A stretch of DNA of 64,000 nt from Croceivirga radicis (GTDB taxonomy: Bacteria > Bacteroidota > Bacteroidia > Flavobacteriales > Flavobacteriaceae): positions 62,001-126,000 of the forward strand of contig NZ_MTBC01000009.1 of the NCBI RefSeq assembly GCF_002072105.2, given 5' to 3'. A program made the position numbers and the translations under genes. Below, one piece after another: positions 43,954-52,082 of the stretch. Numbering within the stretch: the first letter of the stretch is position 1; the number at the start of each line of letters is the position of its first letter. The notes under the pieces are model-generated. The model did no database searches and was not told the DNA's origin. It saw only the letters and a program-made list of their open reading frames with translations.

Positions 43954-44997
43954 CTAAACAGAATTCCTTTCTATATAGCTAAATACGTTCTTGACTTTTT
44001 CTCTTTTGTTTCTAAGTACCATGTAGGCGGCAGTTTCTCCCATTGCAGTAAAATCAGTACTAATTACGGTAATACCCAAAAGCTCTTTTAGTGGCGTTTC
44101 ATTATAAGAGATTATGCCAATATCTTCCCCTAAAACCAATTGTTTGGCGCGTACTTGTCTAACTAAATTCACCAAGTCCATTTCTTCTATGGTAATAAAA
44201 ACATCTTTGCTTTGTAGTTCCATTTCATCATAGATTTCATCTAGGATTTCAAAGTCAAAATTGAATTCTCCACAAAATTTTTGAAAACCGTATAAAATCC
44301 GTTTTGGATAAGGAAAAACACTTTTGCTAGGGTAAACTAAAATAAGTTTGTCATATTTACGAAGTCTTTCTAAAGCCTCTTTAAGGGCATTGTAAATATC
44401 GTTTTCAAAATCTTGATACAAGGCACCGTAATTCCCGTTTAATTCTAGTCTTGCATTATCCAATACGATAAGTTGGTCTTGTGGAATCTTTTTTAATACT
44501 TCTAGTACGTTTTTGGTGGCACTAACGTGACCAAGGTTCATGTTCTTAAAATGCGGCATTATCACATAGTAATCATAGGCTCCTAAATTGCGTTCAATGG
44601 CTCTGGTAAACAAGGATTCGTCACAGTGATAAATAAATAGATTTACATGGCCATTTACTCCTAAACCATTAACAAAAGAATTGTAAATGCGCATTTTGTA
44701 AGAGCTGGGTTTGTTTATTAAAAAGAAGACATTGATTTTAGAAATCAAATCGGTCTTTGCTACGTAAAACCCCTTGCCCTTAACAGCGGTTATTATTTTT
44801 TTTGTTTTTAGCTCAGAATATGCTTTCTCTATGGTGTCTCTAGATAACAAGAGATTTTCACTAAGTTCATTTATAGATGGGATTTTACTGCCGATGGGCA
44901 AATTTCCTTTTGCTATATGGCTAATTAAAGAATCTACTACCTGTTTGTATTTTGGTATTCTAGAATCGTCATTTACAAGAATGTCCGTTGCTTTTAT
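43954..44997 (-). CDS. GntR-type regulator with LacI-like sensor domain (PUL)
   Basis: A 347-residue transcription factor. The N-terminal winged helix (about 5-75) shows the GntR pattern: IPKYKQVVDSLISHIAKG, GSKIPSINELSENLLLSRDT and ITAVKGKGFYV. The remainder (about 80-340) resembles a periplasmic-binding/LacI sensor domain (ending with a DIGIISYNETPLKELLGITVIS-type strand). I prefer the GTG at 44997: relatives start near IKATDILVNDDS, and an upstream ATG at 45054 would lie inside the inferred -7 box. It is the only regulator in the PUL and probably senses a released sugar such as rhamnose. Confidence 0.82.
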   Translation of the reverse strand: MKATDILVNDDSRIPKYKQVVDSLISHIAKGNLPIGSKIPSINELSENLLLSRDTIEKAYSELKTKKIITAVKGKGFYVAKTDLISKINVFFLINKPSSYKMRIYNSFVNGLGVNGHVNLFIYHCDESLFTRAIERNLGAYDYYVIMPHFKNMNLGHVSATKNVLEVLKKIPQDQLIVLDNARLELNGNYGALYQDFENDIYNALKEALERLRKYDKLILVYPSKSVFPYPKRILYGFQKFCGEFNFDFEILDEIYDEMELQSKDVFITIEEMDLVNLVRQVRAKQLVLGEDIGIISYNETPLKELLGITVISTDFTAMGETAAYMVLRNKREKVKNVFSYIERNSV

Positions 44998-45051
44998 CAC
45001 AATGGTAAATTTAAGGCTACGTCTAAATTTAGGGACATTTATATAGTAACC

Positions 45052-45098
45052 CAAGTATATTTTCTTTATTTCTTAAAACCCTTACACTACAGGATGCA
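45052..45098 (-). promoter_or_regulatory. Promoter and reversed ACAGGAT box of the regulator gene
   Basis: On the minus strand TGCATCCTGTAGTGTAAGG (45098 to 45080) is followed after 20 bases by a -7-like TATACTTG (45059 to 45052). The box is in the opposite orientation to those in front of the enzyme operons. Confidence 0.45.
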
Positions 45099-45146
45099 CT
45101 TACTTTTAACTTGGATTATTTTCGATTGCATTTTAGTTTAGTTAAT

Positions 45147-45158
45147 TCTACTAGTAGA
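45147..45158. repeat. Perfect palindrome TCTACTAGTAGA
   Basis: A 12-bp perfect palindrome lies between the PUL regulator promoter and the M14 terminator. It could be an operator or a chance sequence. Confidence 0.3.
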
Positions 45159-45171
45159 GTTAGTTTATTCA

Positions 45172-45203
45172 AAAAAAAAGCCATGGTATTACCATGGCTT
45201 TTC
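45172..45203 (-). terminator. Terminator of the M14 carboxypeptidase gene
   Basis: AAGCCATGG and CCATGGCTT form a stem around TATTA, with a nine-base A run on the plus strand (U run in minus RNA). It lies 21 bases past the M14 stop. Confidence 0.8.
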
Positions 45204-45223
45204 CTTATTTAGTTCCTTACTTA

Positions 45224-47755
45224 CTACATACTTGGACCAAAAAATATGGCGTTCATCATTAATTTGTTGGTGCCATACCAAAAGGCTCTAAAGTTAGTAT
45301 TATCCGTAAACAGTATAACTTTACCACGGCCTAATCCTTTTACTTTAAAAGGAACACTACCTTTTATCAAAGCCTCGTTTTCTTCTGAGATATAACCACT
45401 CTGTAGTGGGTTGGTGGTATATTGTATAGGATTGTCAAAACTATTTTTTTCCGGTTTTAAATAGATGTTGGTATTTCTAAATAAAGAAATTTTATCATTT
45501 TTATAACCGTATCCAATAGGGTGGGTTAAATCTAAATTGGCTTCAAATATAGCACCTCCGGTAACTTGGGCACCGTAGAAATCGCTACGCTTATCAAATG
45601 GAATATTTTTGGCTTTTAAGGTAGTATCCTTGAGCATTTCTAAATCTAAAAAACCATTTTTGTTAAACCATTGGGCTACATTTCTGTAACCAATTACGGT
45701 ACCACCATCTTTTACCCATTCCTTAATTTTTTCTGCTCCATTTTTGTCTAATATATTACTGCCATATCCGCTCGGGATTATTAAATCGGTATAACTACTT
45801 AAATCAACCCTGTTAAAATAATCAGTGTCTATTTTGGTGATTTTCATTTGATATCGGGTATCAAATAAGTGCCATATTTCACCAGCATCGTAAGAACGTA
45901 CCCCATTACCCACTAAAAGGGCCACCTTCTGTTTTTTAATGGGGTCAAAATCATTACTTCCCAAGTCTATACCTACGGTAGAACCTGTACCAACAGCGGT
46001 TATGTCTAACATGCTCTCTTTTGCTACCGTTTGTAAAAAAGCAAACAATTCTTTACTATCCATATTTTGACCTTGTACGGGTATCATGATAGTACCATAA
46101 TCATAATTATTACCTTCTACCGTAAATGGAGATTTTGCAACTTTTGCCCGTAAACCTTGCTGTGTAATTTGGTTAAGTGCTTTTGGGGCATAGTAATTGT
46201 TCCAAGAGAACAGATAAGCATAATTGCTCTGGCCGCTTACTTTACCCGCAATAGGTTCTAATGCCGTAACCGCATTGCCGGCGTTGTTCAAAGAGGTAAC
46301 CTTTTCGTAATCCAAATTAAATGCCAACGGAAAAGTCCAAGCAGATACATCGTAAAACAAACTATCTGTAAACGTGGTACGCATTTCGAACATGGCATGT
46401 ATTAACCTTGGATTTTTTTGATTTAGTGGAACCACATAGGCCGAGCCCTTTTTGTAGCTTTTTCCGTTGATTTTAGCATCTTCTTTTAACTCATGAAATT
46501 TAATTTGTTGGCGTTCTAAGATTTCTGCCAAGTGCCAAGCTTTTGCAGCATCTTTTTCGTCGCCAAAAATATATGCGTTGCTTTTTTCTTTGGTAGCTTC
46601 TTGGGCTAGGTCTTGATAATATTTTTTCTGATAGTTTAAAATCTTGGTACGCATACCATTTGCAGCGGCAACGGTAGACAAAGCTGTTGTAAATTGATTT
46701 CTAATGGTAAATGGAAAGGTTAATACCCCGTTTTCACTTTCTTGGATGTGTCCTCTAGAACTACCTTGCTCAAACAATATTCCTATACTCCCGTTAACAT
46801 CTGGAAAAGTTGAACCTTTGCCATAATAGTAATCGTCATAATTTTCTTCAGAATAATATAATGAGCCAATTTTATCCAAAGCCTTTGCGTGGTAGGTACC
46901 AATTTCTTTGGTAAGTTCTTGGTTAATTTTAGGGGTTAGTGGGTGTACTCTTGTGGGTTCTCCTGGTTGAAAAAAGAACGTGGAATTGGTTCCCATCTCG
47001 TGGTGGTCTGTTAGAATGTTGGGCATCCATTTATGGAAAGACGCAATACGTGCCCTACTTTCTGGTAATTGTACCGGTAGCCAATCACGGTTCATATCAA
47101 ACCAATAATGATTGGTTCTACCGCCAGGCCAAACCTCGTGGTATTCTCTTTCATTGCCATCTGGATTTAGGTTCTGGCTTTTATGAATGTTGGCCCAATA
47201 AGCAAAGCGTTGCAAACCATCTGGATTAAAACTTGGGTCTAATAATATTATGGTATTTTTTAAAATGGCATCTATTTCTGGGCCTTGGGCGGCTGCAAGG
47301 TAATAGGCATATGCCAATGCCGCGTTAGAACCACTTGGTTCATTGCCGTGTATAGAAAAACCTTGATATACAACTATGGGCATGTTTTCTATAGTTGAAG
47401 CTCCTGTTTGGCCATTGGTTAGTGCTAAATGCTCTTTTCTGATATTTTCTAGATTAGAATGATTTTCTGGCGCGGTTACCGTTAACAATAGTAGAGGTCT
47501 ACCTTCAAATGTGGTTCCTCTATCTTCTAGTGTAAACCTATTGGTACTTTTGGCAAGCGTTTGCATGTAAAAACTAAGTTTATCATGCGTTACGTGCCAT
47601 TCACCAACTTCGTGACCAATTACCTCTTTAGGAGTGGGTATATTAGGGTTGTACGTAACGTTTTGTGGTAAGTAGTAATCTAAACTTAAATCTTCTTGTG
47701 CATGGGTGGTTAAGCAACAAAATATTGCCACCAGAATTGAAAGTCTGTTTTTCAT
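45224..47755 (-). CDS. M14 family zinc carboxypeptidase with C-terminal amidotransferase-like domain
   Basis: An 843-residue secreted protein with a signal peptide ending near THAQ (residue 20). The M14 catalytic domain has zinc ligands His136 and Glu139 in SIHGNEPSGSN, then NLNPDGNERE, MNRDWLPVQ and DHHEMGTNSTFFFQPGEP. The C-terminal third (about 640-740: KVALLVGNGVRSYDAGEIW, then DLIIPSGYG) resembles a class I glutamine amidotransferase/ThuA fold. It probably digests peptides outside the cytoplasm. Not part of the PUL: it is separated by a terminator. Confidence 0.88.
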   Translation of the reverse strand: MKNRLSILVAIFCCLTTHAQEDLSLDYYLPQNVTYNPNIPTPKEVIGHEVGEWHVTHDKLSFYMQTLAKSTNRFTLEDRGTTFEGRPLLLLTVTAPENHSNLENIRKEHLALTNGQTGASTIENMPIVVYQGFSIHGNEPSGSNAALAYAYYLAAAQGPEIDAILKNTIILLDPSFNPDGLQRFAYWANIHKSQNLNPDGNEREYHEVWPGGRTNHYWFDMNRDWLPVQLPESRARIASFHKWMPNILTDHHEMGTNSTFFFQPGEPTRVHPLTPKINQELTKEIGTYHAKALDKIGSLYYSEENYDDYYYGKGSTFPDVNGSIGILFEQGSSRGHIQESENGVLTFPFTIRNQFTTALSTVAAANGMRTKILNYQKKYYQDLAQEATKEKSNAYIFGDEKDAAKAWHLAEILERQQIKFHELKEDAKINGKSYKKGSAYVVPLNQKNPRLIHAMFEMRTTFTDSLFYDVSAWTFPLAFNLDYEKVTSLNNAGNAVTALEPIAGKVSGQSNYAYLFSWNNYYAPKALNQITQQGLRAKVAKSPFTVEGNNYDYGTIMIPVQGQNMDSKELFAFLQTVAKESMLDITAVGTGSTVGIDLGSNDFDPIKKQKVALLVGNGVRSYDAGEIWHLFDTRYQMKITKIDTDYFNRVDLSSYTDLIIPSGYGSNILDKNGAEKIKEWVKDGGTVIGYRNVAQWFNKNGFLDLEMLKDTTLKAKNIPFDKRSDFYGAQVTGGAIFEANLDLTHPIGYGYKNDKISLFRNTNIYLKPEKNSFDNPIQYTTNPLQSGYISEENEALIKGSVPFKVKGLGRGKVILFTDNTNFRAFWYGTNKLMMNAIFFGPSM

Positions 47756-47790
47756 TCTCGGATTGGTTTTGAGTTAGTCGAGCTTAAAAA

Positions 47791-47822
47791 TAAAAAAACG
47801 ACCTGGGTTACAGGTCGTTTTA
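47791..47822 (-). terminator. Terminator of the DUF3276 gene
   Basis: AAAACGACCTG and CAGGTCGTTTT form an 11-bp stem with a five-base loop, followed by a U run in minus-strand RNA. Confidence 0.85.
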
Positions 47823-47846
47823 AAATTTTATTAAGGTTTTTAATCC

Positions 47847-48212
47847 TTAAATATCATCAAAGCTTACATCTGTAAAGCTTTCTGCTGTACTATTTTCTAA
47901 TGGTTGATCCTCTTTTTTGAAATCTTTTTGATGTCTTTCAGAGATTACTTCCATTCCTTTTTCATCAATTATATAGTCCATCATTTCGTTCATAATTTCC
48001 CTAAACGACTCAAAATCTTCCTTATAAAGGTATATTTTGTGTTTTTTGTAGTGAAATGAACCATCATCATTGGTGAATTTTTTGCTTTCTGTAATAGTTA
48101 GATAGTAATCCCCTGCTTTGGTACTTCTAACATCAAAGAAATAAGTACGTCTCCCCGCACGCAGTACTTTAGAGTAAATTTCTTCCTGTTCCATTAATCC
48201 TTTTTCGTTCAT
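47847..48212 (-). CDS. DUF3276 (PUR-alpha-like) nucleic-acid-binding protein
   Basis: A 121-residue cytoplasmic protein of the DUF3276/PUR family. The core is VLRAGRRTYFFDVRSTKAGDYYLTITESKK, then HYKKHKIYLYKEDFESFREIMNEMMDYI, and matches the bacterial PUR repeat that binds single-stranded DNA or RNA. The C-terminal 30 residues are acidic and disordered (ENSTAESFTDVSFDDI). It is a single gene with its own terminator. Confidence 0.88.
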   Translation of the reverse strand: MNEKGLMEQEEIYSKVLRAGRRTYFFDVRSTKAGDYYLTITESKKFTNDDGSFHYKKHKIYLYKEDFESFREIMNEMMDYIIDEKGMEVISERHQKDFKKEDQPLENSTAESFTDVSFDDI

Positions 48213-48294
48213 TTTGGTGTAGTGTCTGTTATTGAATTTGCTTACAATATTCTGTCAAAAATGTAAAAAAAATCATAATGTACCAACTTTTATG

Positions 48295-50043
48295 TTAATC
48301 TTTCTCTGTTAATTGATCTTCATAAAGTTGTTTATAATACCCATTTACGCTGTTTAGCTCGTTGTGGCTACCTTGTTGTTTTATACTACCATTTTCCATG
48401 ATAATAATGGTATCTGCATTTTTTGCGGAAGATACCCTGTGGCTCACGATCAAAGTAGTTGTTTGCTGTGCCGCTTTTTTTAGATTTTTTAATATTTTTT
48501 CTTCTGTCTCCGTATCTACGGCAGATAAACAATCATCAAACAAATAGATTTTAGGCTCTTTTATAAGCGCCCTTGCTATAGAAACACGTTGTTTTTGACC
48601 ACCGCTTAAGGTTATGCCACGCTCTCCTAAAATAGTGTCGTATTTTTTTGCAAAACCCATAATGTTCTTGTGTACAACAGCTTGTTTGGCTTTAGCTTCA
48701 ATTTCTTCCTGTGTGGCATCTTCTTTGCCAAACCTTATGTTATTGGCAATAGTATCTGAGAAAAGAAAAGCGTCTTGCGGTACGGCACCAATACTGTTTC
48801 TTAAACTATCTAGGTTTATTTCTTTAATAGGTTTATCGTCTATTAAGATTTTTCCAGAATCTACGTCATATAGACGAGCTACCAAATCTAGAATGGTAGA
48901 TTTACCAGAACCGGTTTTGCCTAAAATAGCCATGGTCTTGCCAGGTTCTAAGACAAAAGAAATATTATTTAATGCTTTTATACCCGTATCTGGATAGGTA
49001 AAGCTTACATTTTTAAATTCTATTTTACCATTTATGGGTGTAGGGGTAGTTGTAGTGTTGGTAATCGTTGGTGTTACCTCTAAAAATTCGTTTATCCTTT
49101 TCTGAGATGCTTCTGCACGTTGTACTATAGAGGTTAACCAACCAACCACGGCAACGGGCCAAGTAAGCATATTTACATACAAGATAAATTCGGCAATAAT
49201 TCCCAAGCTAACTTCTCCTGCCAGATACTGTTTACCACCAATGTAGATTACAAAAATATTACTTACTCCAATTAGTAGGATCATCAAAGGAAAAAACCAG
49301 GCATTTACTTTAGCTAAATCCATACTGGTATCTTTACCTTCGGTAGCCAGTTGGGCAACGTCGGCATTTATTTTTGGCTCTAAGCCATACGCTTTAATTA
49401 CGGCAACACCAGAAAACGATTCTTGGGCAAAAGTAGATAACGTAGAAAGGTATTCTTGTACTTTGGTGCTGCGCTTATGTATTATTTTACTTATTTGATA
49501 GATTAAGACGGACAAAATAGGTAAGGGTACCAAGGTATAAAATGCAATGGTAGGTGCCTTCATGAACATGAGCGGAATAAGACAAACAAAAAGTGTCAAG
49601 GTTTGCATACCGTACATTATTGCCGGGCCACCGTACATTCTAACCTGGGTTACATCTTCACTAATGCGGTTCATAAGATCACCAATGCGGTTTCTTTTAT
49701 AAAAGTCCAGACTTAGTATTTGGTAATGATCAAATACTTCGTTTTTTAAATCATACTCTATATATCTGGAAACGTTAATTATGGTCTGCCTCATTAAAAA
49801 GGTAAAAAGAGCAGACAAAAGTGCGGTACCTATAATTACCAAAATGTATTGCAATAACAAATCATTAGCGGTAGCCTTATCAATATCATTGGTAGTCAAC
49901 TTTTCAATTACGTTAATAGATTTGCTAACGTAGGAGGGCATCACCAAAGAAAAAATTCTAGCAATTATCGTAATCAATACACCCAAAAATAATTTGAGCC
50001 AGTATTTTTTAAAGTATTTATTTAGGTGTTTTAATGCTTTCAT
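48295..50043 (-). CDS. ABC exporter, fused permease-ATPase (MsbA-like)
   Basis: A 582-residue half-transporter. Six membrane helices span residues about 15-310. The ATPase domain (about 335-580) has Walker A GKTGSGKST, signature LSGGQKQR, Walker B IYLFDDCLSAVDTET and the H-loop SHRVSS. It should act as a homodimer exporting a lipid or drug. The ATG at 50043 is taken as the start; an in-frame TTG precedes it by one codon. It is divergent from nusB. Confidence 0.88.
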   Translation of the reverse strand: MKALKHLNKYFKKYWLKLFLGVLITIIARIFSLVMPSYVSKSINVIEKLTTNDIDKATANDLLLQYILVIIGTALLSALFTFLMRQTIINVSRYIEYDLKNEVFDHYQILSLDFYKRNRIGDLMNRISEDVTQVRMYGGPAIMYGMQTLTLFVCLIPLMFMKAPTIAFYTLVPLPILSVLIYQISKIIHKRSTKVQEYLSTLSTFAQESFSGVAVIKAYGLEPKINADVAQLATEGKDTSMDLAKVNAWFFPLMILLIGVSNIFVIYIGGKQYLAGEVSLGIIAEFILYVNMLTWPVAVVGWLTSIVQRAEASQKRINEFLEVTPTITNTTTTPTPINGKIEFKNVSFTYPDTGIKALNNISFVLEPGKTMAILGKTGSGKSTILDLVARLYDVDSGKILIDDKPIKEINLDSLRNSIGAVPQDAFLFSDTIANNIRFGKEDATQEEIEAKAKQAVVHKNIMGFAKKYDTILGERGITLSGGQKQRVSIARALIKEPKIYLFDDCLSAVDTETEEKILKNLKKAAQQTTTLIVSHRVSSAKNADTIIIMENGSIKQQGSHNELNSVNGYYKQLYEDQLTEKD

Positions 50044-50166
50044 CAATACCTTTTAAAAGGAAGTTTTGCCCTTGCAAGATGCCAAAGATAGTTTTTACAG
50101 CCCAAAACAAATGTTATAAAACTAATAAGATAATGTGGGAACATAGGAAGAGTAAGAATATAACAT

Positions 50167-50174
50167 TACTTTTG
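50167..50174 (+). promoter_or_regulatory. -7 box of nusB
   Basis: TACTTTTG, a full match to TAnnTTTG, lies 41 bases upstream of the nusB ATG. Confidence 0.55.
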
Positions 50175-50215
50175 CAGCGTGAAAAAGAGTCCTAATCAAG
50201 AAAAAGTTCTTTTAA

Positions 50216-51163
50216 ATGCTTACTAGAAGGCACATTAGAGTAAAGGTGATGCAGTGTATCTATGCATTAATACAGTCCAAAGAAGAGTCTTTGGAGAAAC
50301 AACAAAAGTTTTTAAATGTAAGTATTGCCAACGTGTATAGTCTGTACTTACTAATGTTGAGTTTGCTTTTAGAACTTAGGGAACTTGCCGAACAGCATGT
50401 TACCGCATCTAATAAAAAATATATTTCTGATAAGAAGGATGCCTATCCGGATAAATCCAAATTTGTAAATAATCGTTTGTTGGTTCAACTAGCAGAGAAT
50501 GCAGCGCTAAAAGAAGCATTGGAAAAAAGGAAGCTTAACAATTGGTATCTAAACGAGGAATATGTAAAAATTATTCTAAAAGATATCACCGAAAGTGAAG
50601 TGTATAAAAAGTACATGAGCGAGCCTACTTCTAGCTACGCTTTAGACAAAGAATTGATTATAAAATTATACAAAGAGGTAATTGCGCCCAATGACAAGAT
50701 ATATGAATATTTTGAAGACGATAAACTTACTTGGGTAGATGATATTCCTATTGTGAATACCTTTATTGTAAAGTTGCTAAAAAAGGCCAAAGAAGATGAG
50801 ACCTTTAGCTATTTTCTGCCTAAGTTGTTAAAAGACGAGCAGGATATGACCTATGCCAAAGATTTATTGTCTAAAACCTTATTGCACAATGCCGAATGGG
50901 AGTCAATTATTGCTGAGAAAACACCAAAGTGGGACACCGACCGTATAGCGGAAATTGATCATATCTTATTAAAAATGGCCATATGCGAGTTTTTACACTT
51001 TGCCTCTATACCAGAAAAGGTAACTATTAATGAGTATTTAGAGATTGCCAAAGAGTACTCTACCCCAAAAAGTAGCATTTTTATCAACGGTATTCTAGAT
51101 AAAGTAGTTAGAGAATTTAAAGAAACCGGTAAAATGCAAAAAATAGGTAGGGGCTTACTGTAA
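50216..51163 (+). CDS. nusB: Transcription antitermination factor NusB (long form)
   Basis: A 315-residue NusB, twice the 130-150 residues of the Escherichia coli protein. The N-terminal helix (TRRHIRVKVMQCIYALIQS) and the C-terminal half (about 195-310: WDTDRIAEIDHILLKMAICEFL, then KVTINEYLEIAKEYSTPKSSIFINGILDKV) are the conserved NusB core. A long helical insertion lies between them (about 45-190). As I recall, this form is common in Bacteroidetes. NusB binds boxA RNA with NusE for rRNA antitermination. It heads a group with the DUF1573 gene and yajC, but each gap may hold its own promoter. Confidence 0.92.
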   Translation: MLTRRHIRVKVMQCIYALIQSKEESLEKQQKFLNVSIANVYSLYLLMLSLLLELRELAEQHVTASNKKYISDKKDAYPDKSKFVNNRLLVQLAENAALKEALEKRKLNNWYLNEEYVKIILKDITESEVYKKYMSEPTSSYALDKELIIKLYKEVIAPNDKIYEYFEDDKLTWVDDIPIVNTFIVKLLKKAKEDETFSYFLPKLLKDEQDMTYAKDLLSKTLLHNAEWESIIAEKTPKWDTDRIAEIDHILLKMAICEFLHFASIPEKVTINEYLEIAKEYSTPKSSIFINGILDKVVREFKETGKMQKIGRGLL

Positions 51164-51175
51164 AAAGGAAATTAT

Positions 51176-51183
51176 TATTTTTG
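51176..51183 (+). promoter_or_regulatory. -7 box of the DUF1573-yajC operon
   Basis: TATTTTTG matches TAnnTTTG and lies 19 bases before the ATG at 51203. Confidence 0.5.
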
Positions 51184-51202
51184 AATATCTAAAATTTAAA
51201 CC

Positions 51203-51688
51203 ATGAAAAGAGTATTGTATGTTTTTGCCTTAGGGGCAATGTTAATAGGTGCTACTTCTTGTAAAGACAAGGCTAGCACTAAAATTGTAGCAGACAATGT
51301 AGAGACGGCCAGTACAAGAGATGAGGCCTCTAAAAAAGTACCTGTAATGCAGTTTGAAAAGTCTGAGCATGATTTTGGTACTATTGAAAACGGAACGCCT
51401 CAAGAAACAATTTTTAAGTTTACCAATACAGGAGATGCACCACTTATTATTACAGATGCTAAAAGTAGCTGTGGGTGTACGGTTCCAGAATACCCAAAAA
51501 ACACACCTATTGCTCCTGGAGATTCAGGAGAGCTATTGGTAAAATTCAATGGAACGGGGCAAAACCAAGTAACCAAGACAATTACGGTTACGGCCAACAC
51601 GGCTAAAGGTTCTGAATTGTTAAGAATAAAAGCGTTTGTAACGCCAAAAGACGGAGCTGCAATTTCAGTTCCAATGAAAAACGGATAA
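51203..51688 (+). CDS. DUF1573 domain lipoprotein
   Basis: A 161-residue lipoprotein (lipobox GATSC, Cys20). Residues about 50-150 form a DUF1573 Ig-like beta-sandwich with MQFEKSEHDFGTIENG, FKFTNTGDAPLIITDAKSSCGCTVPEYP and FNGTGQ. The CGC motif is typical. The function is unknown; it is probably periplasmic. yajC follows after 9 bases, an order I recall as common in Flavobacteria. Confidence 0.88.
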   Translation: MKRVLYVFALGAMLIGATSCKDKASTKIVADNVETASTRDEASKKVPVMQFEKSEHDFGTIENGTPQETIFKFTNTGDAPLIITDAKSSCGCTVPEYPKNTPIAPGDSGELLVKFNGTGQNQVTKTITVTANTAKGSELLRIKAFVTPKDGAAISVPMKNG

Positions 51689-51697
51689 TAAAATTTA

Positions 51698-51985
51698 ATG
51701 GAACAATTACAACAGTTTTTTCCGCTACTACTAATATTTGTTGTGGCTTATTTTTTTATGATAAGACCACAAATGAAACGTCAAAAAGACGAGAAAAAGT
51801 TTGCGGCCGAGTTAAAAAAGGGAGATAAAATAATGACCAAAAGTGGTCTTTACGGTAAAATTGTAGATTTAAACGACAACGATAATTCATGTGTCATAGA
51901 AACTATGGCAGGTAGGTTAAAGTTTGATAGAGCTGCAATCTCTATGGAAGCTAGTAAAAAGTTAAACCCCGTAGCAAGTAAGTAA
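51698..51985 (+). CDS. yajC: Preprotein translocase accessory subunit YajC
   Basis: A 95-residue Sec accessory protein with one N-terminal membrane helix (FFPLLLIFVVAYFFMIRP) followed by KRQKDEKKFAAELKKGDKIMTKSGLYGKI, the conserved YajC core. It associates with SecDF. A strong terminator closes the unit. Confidence 0.93.
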   Translation: MEQLQQFFPLLLIFVVAYFFMIRPQMKRQKDEKKFAAELKKGDKIMTKSGLYGKIVDLNDNDNSCVIETMAGRLKFDRAAISMEASKKLNPVASK

Positions 51986-52007
51986 TCCTTTTTGGCTCAA
52001 AAAAGAT

Positions 52008-52038
52008 AAGCACCTATTTTTTAGGTGCTTTTTTTTTG
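52008..52038 (+). terminator. Rho-independent terminator after yajC
   Basis: AAGCACCTA (52008-52016) pairs with TAGGTGCTT (52022-52030), with a five-T loop and a T run after. Confidence 0.88.
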
Positions 52039-52082
52039 CATGTAATTTTATGTGTAACTTATACACCTTAAAATAGAACCAA

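Noticed and set aside
18073-45098. Reading the locus as an ulvan PUL
   Set aside because: No PL24, PL25, PL28 or GH78 enzyme is recognisable, and GH28, CE12 and the PL22-like gene fit pectin better; kept only as an alternative within the sulfatase finding.
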